Positions 32,804 through 41,302 of a stretch of DNA of 64,000 nt are shown here, piece by piece (position 1 is the stretch's first letter; each line of letters starts with the position of its first letter). Source of the stretch: UBA1127 sp965116355. GTDB lineage: Bacteria > Chloroflexota > Dehalococcoidia > Lucifugimonadales > UBA1127. The stretch lies in NCBI GenBank assembly GCA_965116355.1, contig OZ220679.1, positions 1,302,001 to 1,366,000 on the forward strand, written 5' to 3'. The notes below the pieces were generated by a model. The model did no database searches and had not been told where the DNA came from. It saw only the letters and a program-made list of their open reading frames with translations. The position numbers were made by a program, and so were the translations under genes.

Positions 32804-34090
32804 CTACGCCGCGGGGACGGCCCGCGCCGCCGAGGCCCTGGCGGCGGTCGGGATGCCGTGGAGGTAGACCTGGCGCATCGCCGCGATGAGCAGGCTCACG
32901 ACGACGATGATCGCGAACCCGACGCCCAGGATCGTCAGCAGCGTCGACACGCCCAGGTAGTCGACCAGGAAGCCGTTCACGAGGTTGAAGACGGCCATGG
33001 TGCCGCCCAGGTTGATCTGGTTGAGGCCGCTGATGCGCCCCCGCATCTCGTCCGGCGCCAGGAACTGCACCTTGGAGGTCAGCAGCGCCATGAAGGCCGC
33101 CTGCGACGCCCCCATGAACCCCGCGGAGGCGACGGCGATGGTGAGTGAGCCGGCCGCCGCCAGCCCCAGCATGGACAGCCCGCTGATGAGGCCCGTCACC
33201 AGCAGCATGCGCCCCCGCCATGCGTCCTGCCGGATGCCGGCGATGATGATCGACGAGACCAGCCCGCCCGCGCCGACGCCCATCATCAGGTAGCTGACAC
33301 CCTCGCGCCCCGCGTCGAGCACGTTGAACGACACGGCGGGGAAGAGCGCCTCGAAGGACATGGTCATGGCGCAGTGGAAGGCGACGACGGCGAAGAGGGC
33401 TCGGAGGTACGGGTGCCTGACGACGAAGCCAATGGCCGAATTCATGCTGCTCACGACGTTGGAGCCGCGGCCCAGGTTGCCGGTCGCGCGCGTCTGGATG
33501 CGGTGGACCATGAGCAGCCCGACGGCGTAGAAGGCGGCGCAGGCGACGAAGGCCATGCCCGGCCCCCAGACCAGCAGCAGCGGCGCGATGATGCCCGGGC
33601 CCAGCAGCCTCGAGCCCTGCTGCGTCGCCGAGTTGAGGGACACGGCGTTCAGCAGCGTGTCGCGCGGCACCAGGTTGGGCACCAGCGAGGCCGTCGCCGT
33701 CATCTGGAACGTGCGCGCGGTGCCGTTCAGCACGGAGAGCACCAGCAGGTGCCACAGCTCCAGGCTGCCCGAAAGGGCCAGCGCGGCCAGCACGCCGTTG
33801 TTGATGGTGTTCGCCCAGTAGGCGGCTGCGAGCACGTCCTTGCGATTGAAGCGGTCGGCCAAGTAACCGGCGAGGGGCGGGACGAGGAAGCGGGGGCCCA
33901 TGGCGGCGAAGGTGACGATGCCGACGGTGCCCGACGAGCCCGTCATCTCGTAGACGAGGGTGCCCCGCGCGACGATGAGCGCCCAGTAGGCGGAGGCGCC
34001 GCCCATGGCCGCGATCCAGAGCCATCGGAAGTCGGGGAACGCCAGCGAGGCGAGGTATCGCGACGCCACGCCGGAAAGGGGGTTCATCAT
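32804..34090 (-). CDS. MFS transporter (EntS/MFS_3-like)
   Basis: A 428-residue protein with about twelve hydrophobic segments. The loop between helices 2 and 3, GYLADRFNRKDVLAA, is the MFS motif A (GxLaDRxxRk). GSRLLGPGIIAPLLL is the motif C region of drug-exporter-like members. The second half repeats the pattern with GIRQDAWRGRMLLV and FLAPDEMRGRISGL. The family exports siderophores or drugs or is uncharacterised, and the substrate cannot be told. The start is either of two adjacent ATG codons at 34090/34087. It is divergent from the esterase lipoprotein gene, with about 100 bases between them. Confidence 0.88.
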   Translation of the reverse strand: MMNPLSGVASRYLASLAFPDFRWLWIAAMGGASAYWALIVARGTLVYEMTGSSGTVGIVTFAAMGPRFLVPPLAGYLADRFNRKDVLAAAYWANTINNGVLAALALSGSLELWHLLVLSVLNGTARTFQMTATASLVPNLVPRDTLLNAVSLNSATQQGSRLLGPGIIAPLLLVWGPGMAFVACAAFYAVGLLMVHRIQTRATGNLGRGSNVVSSMNSAIGFVVRHPYLRALFAVVAFHCAMTMSFEALFPAVSFNVLDAGREGVSYLMMGVGAGGLVSSIIIAGIRQDAWRGRMLLVTGLISGLSMLGLAAAGSLTIAVASAGFMGASQAAFMALLTSKVQFLAPDEMRGRISGLNQINLGGTMAVFNLVNGFLVDYLGVSTLLTILGVGFAIIVVVSLLIAAMRQVYLHGIPTAARASAARAVPAA

Positions 34091-34189
34091 TGCGCGCCGC
34101 ACCCCTTCGGTCGAGTGGGGGCATTATCGCCGAGCGGGGCGTGGGCGGCAATCCGGGGCGTGCTAAAGTGGCGCCGGGAGGGCTGCATC

Positions 34190-35524
34190 ATGGCTGTGAG
34201 GTATTCCCGGAACTGCGCCGCGGCCGTCGCCGGAGCCGTGGCGCTGCTCGCGGCGCTGGCCGTCGCGTTGCCGGCGTGCACCGGCGGCGACGGCTCCGCC
34301 AGCATCGAGCGCGTCACGGAGCTGGAACAGACCGTCGCAGCGCTTGCCGGCGAGAATGCCGCATTGCGGGACGCGATCGCCGCGCTGCGGCAGGAGCAGG
34401 CGGACTTCGTGGAGGCGCAGGAAGCCGCGGAGGCGGCCAGGGAGCATGAGGAGGAGGTCGCCGACTTCGAGGAGGGGCAGGAAGAGCAACTGGCCGCGCT
34501 GGAAGAGGGCCAAGCCCGCCTTCTCGAGCGCCTCGACAAGCTAGAGGCCCGGCTGCAGGGGCTGGAGGACATCGCGGCCAAGGTGACGCCGCTCCTCGCC
34601 CTGCTGGACCCGTCGGCCAAGGGCGAGGGCGGCCTGACGCCGGAGGCTGAGGGCGGCGTGGTGGAACGGACGGCCCGCCTCGCGGAGGCGTTCGGCGGCG
34701 AGGTGTACTACGTGGACCACGCCGGTCGCGGAGACCGGACGGTGCTCGCGATGCCGTCCGAGGTCGTTCCGGGCGAGACGCCGCTCATCGTGTCGCTGCA
34801 CGGCTTCGGCGGGGACTCCTACCTGCATTCGACGTACCTGCCGCTGCACGAGCGCGTCAACGCCGACGGGTTCGGGCTGCTGCTGCCCAACGGAACGCCG
34901 GGCCCCGACGGGAGCCGCTTCTGGAACCCCACCGACGTCTGCTGCGTGGGCGGCAAGTCCGGCCTGGACGACGTCGCCTACCTGACGGAGCTCATTGCGG
35001 ACGCCAGGCAGGTCAAGGACTTTGGCCCGGTGTACGTCATCGGCTACTCCAACGGCGGGTTCATGGCGCACCACATGGCCTGCAAGGGCTTGCCGGGCCT
35101 TCGCGCCGTGGCGAGCCTCGCGGGAACGAGCTACGCCGCCGACGCGAGCTGCGCCGGCGCGGCGGCCGTGTCCGTGCTGCACATCCACGGCACCGCTGAC
35201 GACGTGCTCCGGTTCGGCGGCGACCGCAGCACGCGGGTGCAGACGGCCGACGGCGAGGCGGCGTTCTACGTCGGCGCCCGGGACATCGTGGCGCGCTGGA
35301 GCCGCCACGCCGGCTGCGAGTGGCCGGAGAACGCGGAGCCCTACGCGACGCTGGACCTCGACGAGTACGTGCCCGGGGCCGAGACCCGGGCGTTCCGGCA
35401 GGACACGGGCTGCGCGGAGGGCGTCACCGTCGAGCTGTGGGAGGGCGAGGGCACCGGGCACCTGCCGGGCTACGGCGCCGGATTCGTGGACGCGCTGCTG
35501 GAGTGGCTGCTGGCGCGGGGGTAG
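34190..35524 (+). CDS. LpqC/PHB-depolymerase-like esterase lipoprotein with coiled coil
   Basis: A 444-residue protein from ATG 34190 (GGGAGGG upstream). The signal peptide ends at a lipobox VALPAC. A long coiled coil of about 100 residues follows (RVTELEQTVAALAGENAALR... and EEGQARLLERLDKLEARL). The alpha/beta-hydrolase domain has VSLHGFGGD, the nucleophile elbow VIGYSNGGFM, HIHGTADDVLRF with the acid Asp, and GTGHLPGYG with the His. This is the CE1-like arrangement of LpqC and extracellular polyhydroxybutyrate depolymerases. It probably stands on an outer cell-surface stalk and cleaves an ester; the substrate is unknown. Confidence 0.88.
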   Translation: MAVRYSRNCAAAVAGAVALLAALAVALPACTGGDGSASIERVTELEQTVAALAGENAALRDAIAALRQEQADFVEAQEAAEAAREHEEEVADFEEGQEEQLAALEEGQARLLERLDKLEARLQGLEDIAAKVTPLLALLDPSAKGEGGLTPEAEGGVVERTARLAEAFGGEVYYVDHAGRGDRTVLAMPSEVVPGETPLIVSLHGFGGDSYLHSTYLPLHERVNADGFGLLLPNGTPGPDGSRFWNPTDVCCVGGKSGLDDVAYLTELIADARQVKDFGPVYVIGYSNGGFMAHHMACKGLPGLRAVASLAGTSYAADASCAGAAAVSVLHIHGTADDVLRFGGDRSTRVQTADGEAAFYVGARDIVARWSRHAGCEWPENAEPYATLDLDEYVPGAETRAFRQDTGCAEGVTVELWEGEGTGHLPGYGAGFVDALLEWLLARG

Positions 35525-35573
35525 ACGACCGGGCAAACGCGGCGACCTCCGGTGAAGGAGGCTCGCGGCCCGA

Positions 35574-35603
35574 TTGGAGCGCCACGGCGGCCCGTGCTAT
35601 AGT
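35574..35603 (+). promoter_or_regulatory. Promoter of the nuo operon
   Basis: TTGGAG (35574-35579), an 18-base spacer and TATAGT (35598-35603), 20 bases before the nuoA start. Confidence 0.5.
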
Positions 35604-35623
35604 GGTGCGCGGAGGATTTGCCG

Positions 35624-35992
35624 ATGCCAGAGGGGTATGCGCTGAACTATACGGCCGTTGTGATTGTGGCGGCTGTGGGGCTGCTGGCGATGGGCGGCAT
35701 GCTGGCCGCGAGCTTCTTCCTCGCGCCGAAGCGGAAGTCGGCGGACAAGGAGCTGCCGTTCGAGTGCGGCATCCCGCCGACGCCGTTCACCTGGTCGCAG
35801 ATCCACGTCCGTTACTACATCTTCGCCATCCTCTTCCTGCTGTTCGACGTTGAGGCGGTCTTCATCTTCCCGTGGATCCTGACCTTCCTGGAGGGCGCCT
35901 CCTGGGTGTTCTACGAGATGATCCTGTTCATCGCCATCCTGCTCTTCGGCGTGCTGTACGGGTGGCGCAAGGGGGTCCTGCAGTGGCGGTAG
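35624..35992 (+). CDS. nuoA: NADH-quinone oxidoreductase subunit A
   Basis: A 122-residue membrane subunit with three helices. The conserved loop KRKSADKELPFECGIPPTPF contains the Cys of the quinone-chamber loop, and VRYYIFAILFLLFDVEAVFIFPW carries the family's acidic residues in helix 2. I chose ATG 35624 (GGAGG upstream); a TTG two codons earlier is possible. It is the first gene of the complex I cluster and overlaps nuoB by 10 bases. Confidence 0.95.
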   Translation: MPEGYALNYTAVVIVAAVGLLAMGGMLAASFFLAPKRKSADKELPFECGIPPTPFTWSQIHVRYYIFAILFLLFDVEAVFIFPWILTFLEGASWVFYEMILFIAILLFGVLYGWRKGVLQWR

Positions 35993-36690
35993 AGAAGGAG
36001 AAGCCGTCCTGGGGCATCAGCCCGGTGGTGCCGGGTTGGTACCAGGCTTGGGAGCGCAACAGCACCCTCGACCTGCCGCCGGGCTCGACGGCGGAGGGGA
36101 ACGTTGCGCCGCCGGCGCCCTACCGGAGCGCGGCGCCGGGCGTGATCACGGCCAAGATGGAGGACATGCTGGCGCTGGCGCGGAAGAACTCGCTGTGGCC
36201 GCTGACCTTCGGGCTGGCGTGCTGCGCCATCGAGATGATGTCGACGTACATGGCGAACCACGACCTTGACCGGATGGGCATCGTGACGTGGCCGTCGCCG
36301 CGGCAGTCGGACGTGATGATCGTCGCGGGGACGGTGGTGAAGAAGATGACGGAGCCCATCCGGCTGCTGTACGAGCAGATGCCGGAGCCCAAGTGGGTGA
36401 TCGCGATGGGGAGCTGCGCGACCAACGGGGGGCCGTACTACCGGTCGTACTCGGTGGTGATGGGCGTGGACCACATCGTGCCCGTCGACGTGTACATCCC
36501 CGGCTGCCCGCCGCGGCCGGAGGCGCTGATGGACGGGCTGCTGCGACTGCAGGACAAGATCCAACACGATGCGAGGCAGTATGGCGGAAACAACCCCCAC
36601 CCCATCGCCAGAGGGGACGCCCCCTCCGGAGGAAGCGCCCTCGACCGAGGGAGCAGCGCCGGCGAGACCGGCGAGACAGCCGGCGCCTGA
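35983..36690 (+). CDS. nuoB: NADH-quinone oxidoreductase subunit B
   Basis: A 235-residue subunit with a GTG start inside the end of nuoA. It holds the N2 [4Fe-4S] cluster: FGLACCAIEMM, AMGSCATNGGPYY and YIPGCPPRPEAL provide the ligands. N2 passes electrons to quinone at the junction of the two arms. The last roughly 37 residues (HDARQYGGNNPHPIARGDAP onward) are not conserved and are read from bases that also encode the nuoC N-terminus, so the overlap is about 110 bases. Confidence 0.95.
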   Translation: MAVEKEKPSWGISPVVPGWYQAWERNSTLDLPPGSTAEGNVAPPAPYRSAAPGVITAKMEDMLALARKNSLWPLTFGLACCAIEMMSTYMANHDLDRMGIVTWPSPRQSDVMIVAGTVVKKMTEPIRLLYEQMPEPKWVIAMGSCATNGGPYYRSYSVVMGVDHIVPVDVYIPGCPPRPEALMDGLLRLQDKIQHDARQYGGNNPHPIARGDAPSGGSALDRGSSAGETGETAGA

Positions 36691-37165
36691 GCCGATAGGG
36701 CTCGACGCGCGGGGCGAGGCGCTGAAGGCGCTGCTGCCCGGCCCGTTGGAGCCCTATGAGCCGGAGATCGACACCGCGCTGGACGAGGTCGTCGTGACCG
36801 TGCCGCCGGAGCGGCTGCTGGACGCCTGCGCGACGCTGCGCGCCGAACCAACACTCTCCTTCGACTACCTGCGGTGCCTGTCGGTCGTCGACTACGAGGA
36901 CCGGTTCCAGGTGGTGTATCACCTGTGGTCGCGGGAGCACCGGCACAAGCTGACGCTGAAGGTGGACACCACGGTCGAGTCGCCGTCGGTGCCGTCGGTG
37001 ACGGGCGTGTGGCGCGGGGCGGACTGGTTCGAGCGCGAGGGGCACGACCTGTTCGGCGTCGAGTTCCCGGGGCACCCGGACCCGCGTGTGCTCATCCTGT
37101 ACGAGGACTTCGAGGGCTTCCCGGGGCGCAAGTCCTTCCCCTTCCACGACTACCAGGAGTGGTAG
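36581..37165 (+). CDS. nuoC: NADH-quinone oxidoreductase subunit C
   Basis: A 194-residue subunit from ATG 36581. The first 40 residues are a Pro/Glu-rich extension that overlaps nuoB. The conserved part has FDYLRCLSVVDYEDRFQVVYHL, the TGVWRGADWFEREGHDLFGVEFPGHPD signature of the 30-kDa subunit and a C-terminal FPGRKSFPFHDYQEW. It packs against NuoD in the peripheral arm. nuoC and nuoD are separate genes here, about 3 kb apart because korAB lies between them. Confidence 0.94.
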   Translation: MAETTPTPSPEGTPPPEEAPSTEGAAPARPARQPAPEPIGLDARGEALKALLPGPLEPYEPEIDTALDEVVVTVPPERLLDACATLRAEPTLSFDYLRCLSVVDYEDRFQVVYHLWSREHRHKLTLKVDTTVESPSVPSVTGVWRGADWFEREGHDLFGVEFPGHPDPRVLILYEDFEGFPGRKSFPFHDYQEW

Positions 37166-37204
37166 GCGTCCGGCTTGAGCGGCCGCTTGACTTCACAGCT
37201 TCAA

Positions 37205-37233
37205 TTGACTAGGGTGTGGTGAATAGCTACACC
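37205..37233 (+). promoter_or_regulatory. Possible distal promoter before korA
   Basis: TTGACT (37205-37210), 17 bases, TACACC (37228-37233). A weaker candidate than the one at 37293. Confidence 0.3.
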
Positions 37234-37292
37234 AGTCGCTATAGACCATTCCTATATGCTCGTATGACTACCTAGCGGGCCAACCGGAATCG

Positions 37293-37322
37293 TTGGACGA
37301 CCGGAAAGTTTGCCCGTATACT
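37293..37322 (+). promoter_or_regulatory. Promoter for korAB inside the nuo cluster
   Basis: TTGGAC (37293-37298), an 18-base spacer and TATACT (37317-37322), 54 bases before the korA ATG. It lies in the 210-base gap after nuoC, so korAB can be transcribed independently of nuoABC. Confidence 0.5.
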
Positions 37323-37375
37323 GCGCAAGTCGTGTCGACCTATGTCGACGATTGTTCATATGGAGGAGTTCAACC

Positions 37376-39151
37376 ATGGCCGGGAGTTTCGATTTCGCGT
37401 TAGCCATCGGCGGTGAGGCGGGACAGGGCATCGCCACGCCGGGGAACATTCTGACGCGACTGATCATCCGCAGGGGCCTCTACTTCAACGCATACAACGC
37501 CTACCAGTCGATCGTCAGGGGCGGGCACATCTTCCTGACGGTCCGAATCAGCGACGCTCCGGTGTACTCGCACGGCGACAAGCTGGACCTGCTGCTCTGC
37601 CTGAACCAGGACACGATGGACCGGCACCTTGGCCTCATGGGCGAGGGCACACGCGCCATCTTCAACAGCGACTCGATCAACCCGGGCAACCCGCGGCAGG
37701 GCGTGGAGCTCTGCCCGATCCCGGTGGGGCAGGTGTCCGGGAGCCGCAACCGGCTGGTGCAGAACACGATAGCCGTGGGCGCCACCTGCGCGCTGCTACA
37801 GTTGGACTTCGGCATCCTCGAGGGCTCCCTGCAGGCGCGGTTCGCACGGCAGGGGCAGTCGGTGGTCGACGAGAACGTCGGCGTGGCCCGCGCCGGGTAC
37901 GAATACGCGCAGCAGAACTTCACGCCCTACCCGCTCGCCCTCCCCGAAACCGACAAGCCCCAGGCGCAGTGGATGGGCAACGAGGCCATCGCCATGGGCG
38001 CGGCCGCGGCGGGCGTCAAGTTCTACGCCGCCTACCCCATGAGCCCATCGACGGGCGTGCTGCACTGGATGGCGCAGAACGCCCGGGACCTGGGCATCAT
38101 GGTGCGGCAGGTCGAGGACGAGATCGGTGTGGCGAACATGGTCATGGGCGCGGCCCACGCCGGGGCGCGCGCGATGTGCTCGACCTCGGGCGGCGGCTTC
38201 GCGCTGATGACCGAGGCCGTCGGCGCCGCGTCGATGATGGAGATCCCCGTCGTCATGGTGGACGTGCAGCGCGCGGGCCCATCGACGGGCGTGCCGACGA
38301 AGACGGAGCAGGGCGACCTCTGGCAGACGCTGGGCGCCAGCCAGGGCGATTTCCCGCGTCTCATCGTCGCGCCGACCAGCGCGCTTGACGCCTTCAACAC
38401 CATCCCCGAAGTGTTCAACCTCGTCGACCACTACCAGTGCCCCGGCCTGGTGCTGTCCGACCTGCTCATCTCCGAGGGCACCTTCAGCGTCGACCCGGAC
38501 GACCTCGACATGTCGCCGGAGATCAACCGCGGCAAGATCATCACGGAGGCCGGCACGGGCAACGGCTACCTGCGGTACAAGGACACGGAGGACGGCATCT
38601 CGCCTCGGGCGATCCCCGGGACGGAGGGCTACGTCCACGTGGTGGCCACCGACGAACACGACGAGGACGGCGGCCTAATCAGCGACGAGTTCACCAACCC
38701 CTACAAGCGGCGGGCGATGGTCGAGAAGCGGGCGCGCAAGCTGAACGACGCGGCGGCGCGCATCGCGGGGCCGGCGCTCCAGGGGCCGGCGGACGCCGAC
38801 GTCACGCTCATCGGGTGGGGCTCGACGCAGGGCGCCATCAAGGAGGCCATCGAGCAGCTGGCGGCGGACGGGGTGACGGCCAACCACCTGCAGATCAAGT
38901 GGATCGTGCCCTTCCACGCGGACGTGGTGACCAGCATCGTGAACGCGTCCAAGAAGGCCGTGATTGTGGAGAACAACTACTCGGGCCAGTTCTACCGCTA
39001 CCTTCGCAGCGAGACGGGCCTGACCATCGACAGCCACATCCGCAAGTACGACGGCGAGCCCTTCATGCCCCACCACATCGCCAACGGCGTGCGGGAGATC
39101 CTGGCTGGTACGGCGGACGTCTTCGTCCCGTACCAGGAAGTCAACGTTTAG
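37376..39151 (+). CDS. korA: 2-oxoacid:ferredoxin oxidoreductase, gamma-alpha fusion subunit
   Basis: A 591-residue protein from ATG 37376 (GGAGGAG upstream). The N-terminal gamma domain has ALAIGGEAGQGIATPGNIL and IVRGGHIFLTVRI. The alpha domain starts at about residue 200 with WMGNEAIAMGAAAAGVKFYAAYPMSPSTG, QVEDEIGVANMVMGAAHAGAR, STSGGGFALMTEAVGAA and VVMVDVQRAGPSTGVPTKTEQ. The C-terminal part, LIGWGSTQGAIKEAIEQL, is typical of KorA. With KorB it oxidises a 2-oxoacid, most often 2-oxoglutarate, to acyl-CoA and CO2 while reducing ferredoxin. The exact substrate is inferred. It lies between nuoC and nuoD. Confidence 0.93.
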   Translation: MAGSFDFALAIGGEAGQGIATPGNILTRLIIRRGLYFNAYNAYQSIVRGGHIFLTVRISDAPVYSHGDKLDLLLCLNQDTMDRHLGLMGEGTRAIFNSDSINPGNPRQGVELCPIPVGQVSGSRNRLVQNTIAVGATCALLQLDFGILEGSLQARFARQGQSVVDENVGVARAGYEYAQQNFTPYPLALPETDKPQAQWMGNEAIAMGAAAAGVKFYAAYPMSPSTGVLHWMAQNARDLGIMVRQVEDEIGVANMVMGAAHAGARAMCSTSGGGFALMTEAVGAASMMEIPVVMVDVQRAGPSTGVPTKTEQGDLWQTLGASQGDFPRLIVAPTSALDAFNTIPEVFNLVDHYQCPGLVLSDLLISEGTFSVDPDDLDMSPEINRGKIITEAGTGNGYLRYKDTEDGISPRAIPGTEGYVHVVATDEHDEDGGLISDEFTNPYKRRAMVEKRARKLNDAAARIAGPALQGPADADVTLIGWGSTQGAIKEAIEQLAADGVTANHLQIKWIVPFHADVVTSIVNASKKAVIVENNYSGQFYRYLRSETGLTIDSHIRKYDGEPFMPHHIANGVREILAGTADVFVPYQEVNV

Positions 39152-39162
39152 GGAGGACAGCC

Positions 39163-40050
39163 ATGACCACGGGAAGCGCTCAACTCACAGCTGCAAACTT
39201 CCGCTCCGGGATCAACCCGGACTGGTGCCCGGGGTGCGGCGACTTCGGCGTGCTGAACTCGCTGCAGCGGGCGTGCGCCGAGCTGGGCCTGCAGCCGCAC
39301 CAGATACTGACGGTGAGCGGCATCGGCTGCTCCTCCAACCTGCCGGGCTACATCAACGCCTACGGCGCGCACACCCTGCACGGGCGCTCGCTGGCGGTGG
39401 CGACGGGCGCGAAGCTGGCGAACCACGACCTGACGGTGGTGGCGACGGGCGGCGACGGTGACGGCTACGGCATCGGCGGGAACCACTTCACGCACACGGC
39501 GCGCCGCAACATCGACATCACGTACATTGTCATGAACAACCAGATCTACGGCCTGACCACGGGCCAGATCTCGCCAACCAGCCGGCTGGGCATGAAGACC
39601 AAGAGCACGCCCTTCGGCAACGTGGAGACGCCGCTGAACCCCCTGACGCAGGCCATCATGAACGGCGCCACGTACGTCGCGCGGGCCTACAGCGGCGACA
39701 TTCGCCACACGACGGCCCTCATCCGGGGCGCCATCGAGCACAAGGGCTTCGCCCTCGTCGACGTCTTCAGCCCCTGCGTCACCTTCAACCTCGACAACTC
39801 GCACGACTTCTTCAAGCAGCGCGTCTCCAAGCTGGAGGAGCAGGGCCACGACCCGCGGGACTGGAAGGCAGCCTGCGAGCGGGCCATGGAGTGGGGCGAC
39901 ACCATCAACATCGGCCTCTTCTTCCAGGGCGACGACATCGAGACGCTGGGACAGCGGGAGCCGGTGCTGGAGAAGGGCGGACCCATCGCCCACAGGGACC
40001 TGGCCGTCACCGACGAGCAGCGGGAGAAGATCGTCCGCCGGATGATGTAG
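39163..40050 (+). CDS. korB: 2-oxoacid:ferredoxin oxidoreductase, beta subunit
   Basis: A 295-residue TPP-binding subunit from ATG 39163 (GGGAGGA upstream), 11 bases after korA. NPDWCPGCGDFGVLNSLQ supplies two Cys ligands of the [4Fe-4S] cluster, VSGIGCSSNLPGYI supplies another, and VVATGGDGDGYGIGGNHFTHTAR with YIVMNNQIYGLTTGQ is the Mg-TPP motif. VDVFSPCVTFN has the fourth conserved Cys. No separate ferredoxin-like delta subunit is adjacent, as is usual for the two-subunit type. Confidence 0.94.
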   Translation: MTTGSAQLTAANFRSGINPDWCPGCGDFGVLNSLQRACAELGLQPHQILTVSGIGCSSNLPGYINAYGAHTLHGRSLAVATGAKLANHDLTVVATGGDGDGYGIGGNHFTHTARRNIDITYIVMNNQIYGLTTGQISPTSRLGMKTKSTPFGNVETPLNPLTQAIMNGATYVARAYSGDIRHTTALIRGAIEHKGFALVDVFSPCVTFNLDNSHDFFKQRVSKLEEQGHDPRDWKAACERAMEWGDTINIGLFFQGDDIETLGQREPVLEKGGPIAHRDLAVTDEQREKIVRRMM

Positions 40051-40186
40051 GCGCCTCGGGCGCAAGTCCGGAGGGGGCCTGAATACGGTCCTTCCTTAGC
40101 TAAAATACGCCGTGCGCGCACGGCAGACCATGCGACGGGGCGCCTCATGAGACGCCCCGTCAGGATGCAAACCCGGTGGAGAGGGC

Positions 40187-41302
40187 ATGACGGAAGCCCA
40201 ACGCCTGGAATCTGTCGACATCCTCGTGAACATGGGGCCGCAGCACCCGTCAACCCATGGCGTCTTCCGCATGGTGCTCTGGGTGGACGGCGAGCGCATC
40301 GTCGACTGCGACCCCCACATCGGCTACCTGCACCGCGGCTCCGAGAAGCTCTCCGAGGGTGAGCTGTACTCGCAGATCATCACCCTCTTCGACCGGATGG
40401 ACTACATCGGCAACTTCAACACGGAGCTGGCCTTCGTCGGCGCCGTGGAGAAGTTGATGGCCCTCACCGTCCCGGAGCGCGCCGAGTACATCCGCGTCAT
40501 CCTCTGTGAGTTGAACCGCATCTCCAGCCATATGCTCTTCTACGGCACCATGGGCCTTGACGCCGGGGCCATGACGCCCATCATGTACGGCTTCCGTGAG
40601 CGGGAACGCATCCAGAACCTCTTCGAGGCCGTCACCGGCGCGCGGATGATGCACAACTACTTCCGCATCGGGGGCTTGCGCGAGGAACCGCCCGACGACT
40701 TCGTTGCGCGGGTGCGCGGGGTGCTGCCCGCCATCGAGCAGGGCATCGAGGAGGGCGACCGGCTGCTGACGTACAACGAGGTCTTCCTCGCGCGCTCCAG
40801 GGGCATCGGCGTCATCAGCGGGCAGGAGGCGCTGGACTGCGGGCTGACGGGGCCGTCGCTGCGGGCGTCGGGCATCCCGGACGACATCCGGGCCGTCGAG
40901 CCGTACTCGGTGTATGACCGCTTCGACTTCGACATCCCCATCGGCGAGACCGGGGACACGTGGGACCGGTACGCCATGCGGGTGGAGGAGATGCGGCAGT
41001 CGGTGAAGATCGTGAAGCAGGCGCTGGAGCAGATGCCGGAGACCGGGCCGATCAAGGCGCAGGTGCGCGGCATCCCGCGGCCGCCCAAGGGCGAGGCCTA
41101 CTTCCGCGCCGAGAACCCTCGGGGCGAGATCGGCGTGTACCTGGTCAGCGACGGCGGCGACAAGCCGTACCGGCTGAAGGTGCGGCCGCCGTCCTTTGCG
41201 AACCTGCAGGCGCTGCGGCCGATGCTGCGCAACACGTACGTGGCGGACGCCGTCATGGTGCTGGGGTCGCTGGACATCGTGCTGGGGGAGGTGGACCGGT
41301 GA
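40187..41302 (+). CDS. nuoD: NADH-quinone oxidoreductase subunit D
   Basis: A 371-residue 49-kDa-type subunit. VNMGPQHPSTHGVFRMVLWVDGERIVDCDPHIGYLHRGSEKL contains the conserved His/Asp quinone-site region, followed by FDRMDYIGNFNTELAFV and GALEAR-type helices. The C-terminus, SLDIVLGEVDR, is the family ending. It forms the quinone pocket with NuoB. The 136 bases upstream contain a weak -10 (TAAAAT near 40101). Its stop, UGA at 41300-41302, overlaps the GTG of nuoH, which shows that UGA terminates normally here. Confidence 0.96.
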   Translation: MTEAQRLESVDILVNMGPQHPSTHGVFRMVLWVDGERIVDCDPHIGYLHRGSEKLSEGELYSQIITLFDRMDYIGNFNTELAFVGAVEKLMALTVPERAEYIRVILCELNRISSHMLFYGTMGLDAGAMTPIMYGFRERERIQNLFEAVTGARMMHNYFRIGGLREEPPDDFVARVRGVLPAIEQGIEEGDRLLTYNEVFLARSRGIGVISGQEALDCGLTGPSLRASGIPDDIRAVEPYSVYDRFDFDIPIGETGDTWDRYAMRVEEMRQSVKIVKQALEQMPETGPIKAQVRGIPRPPKGEAYFRAENPRGEIGVYLVSDGGDKPYRLKVRPPSFANLQALRPMLRNTYVADAVMVLGSLDIVLGEVDR

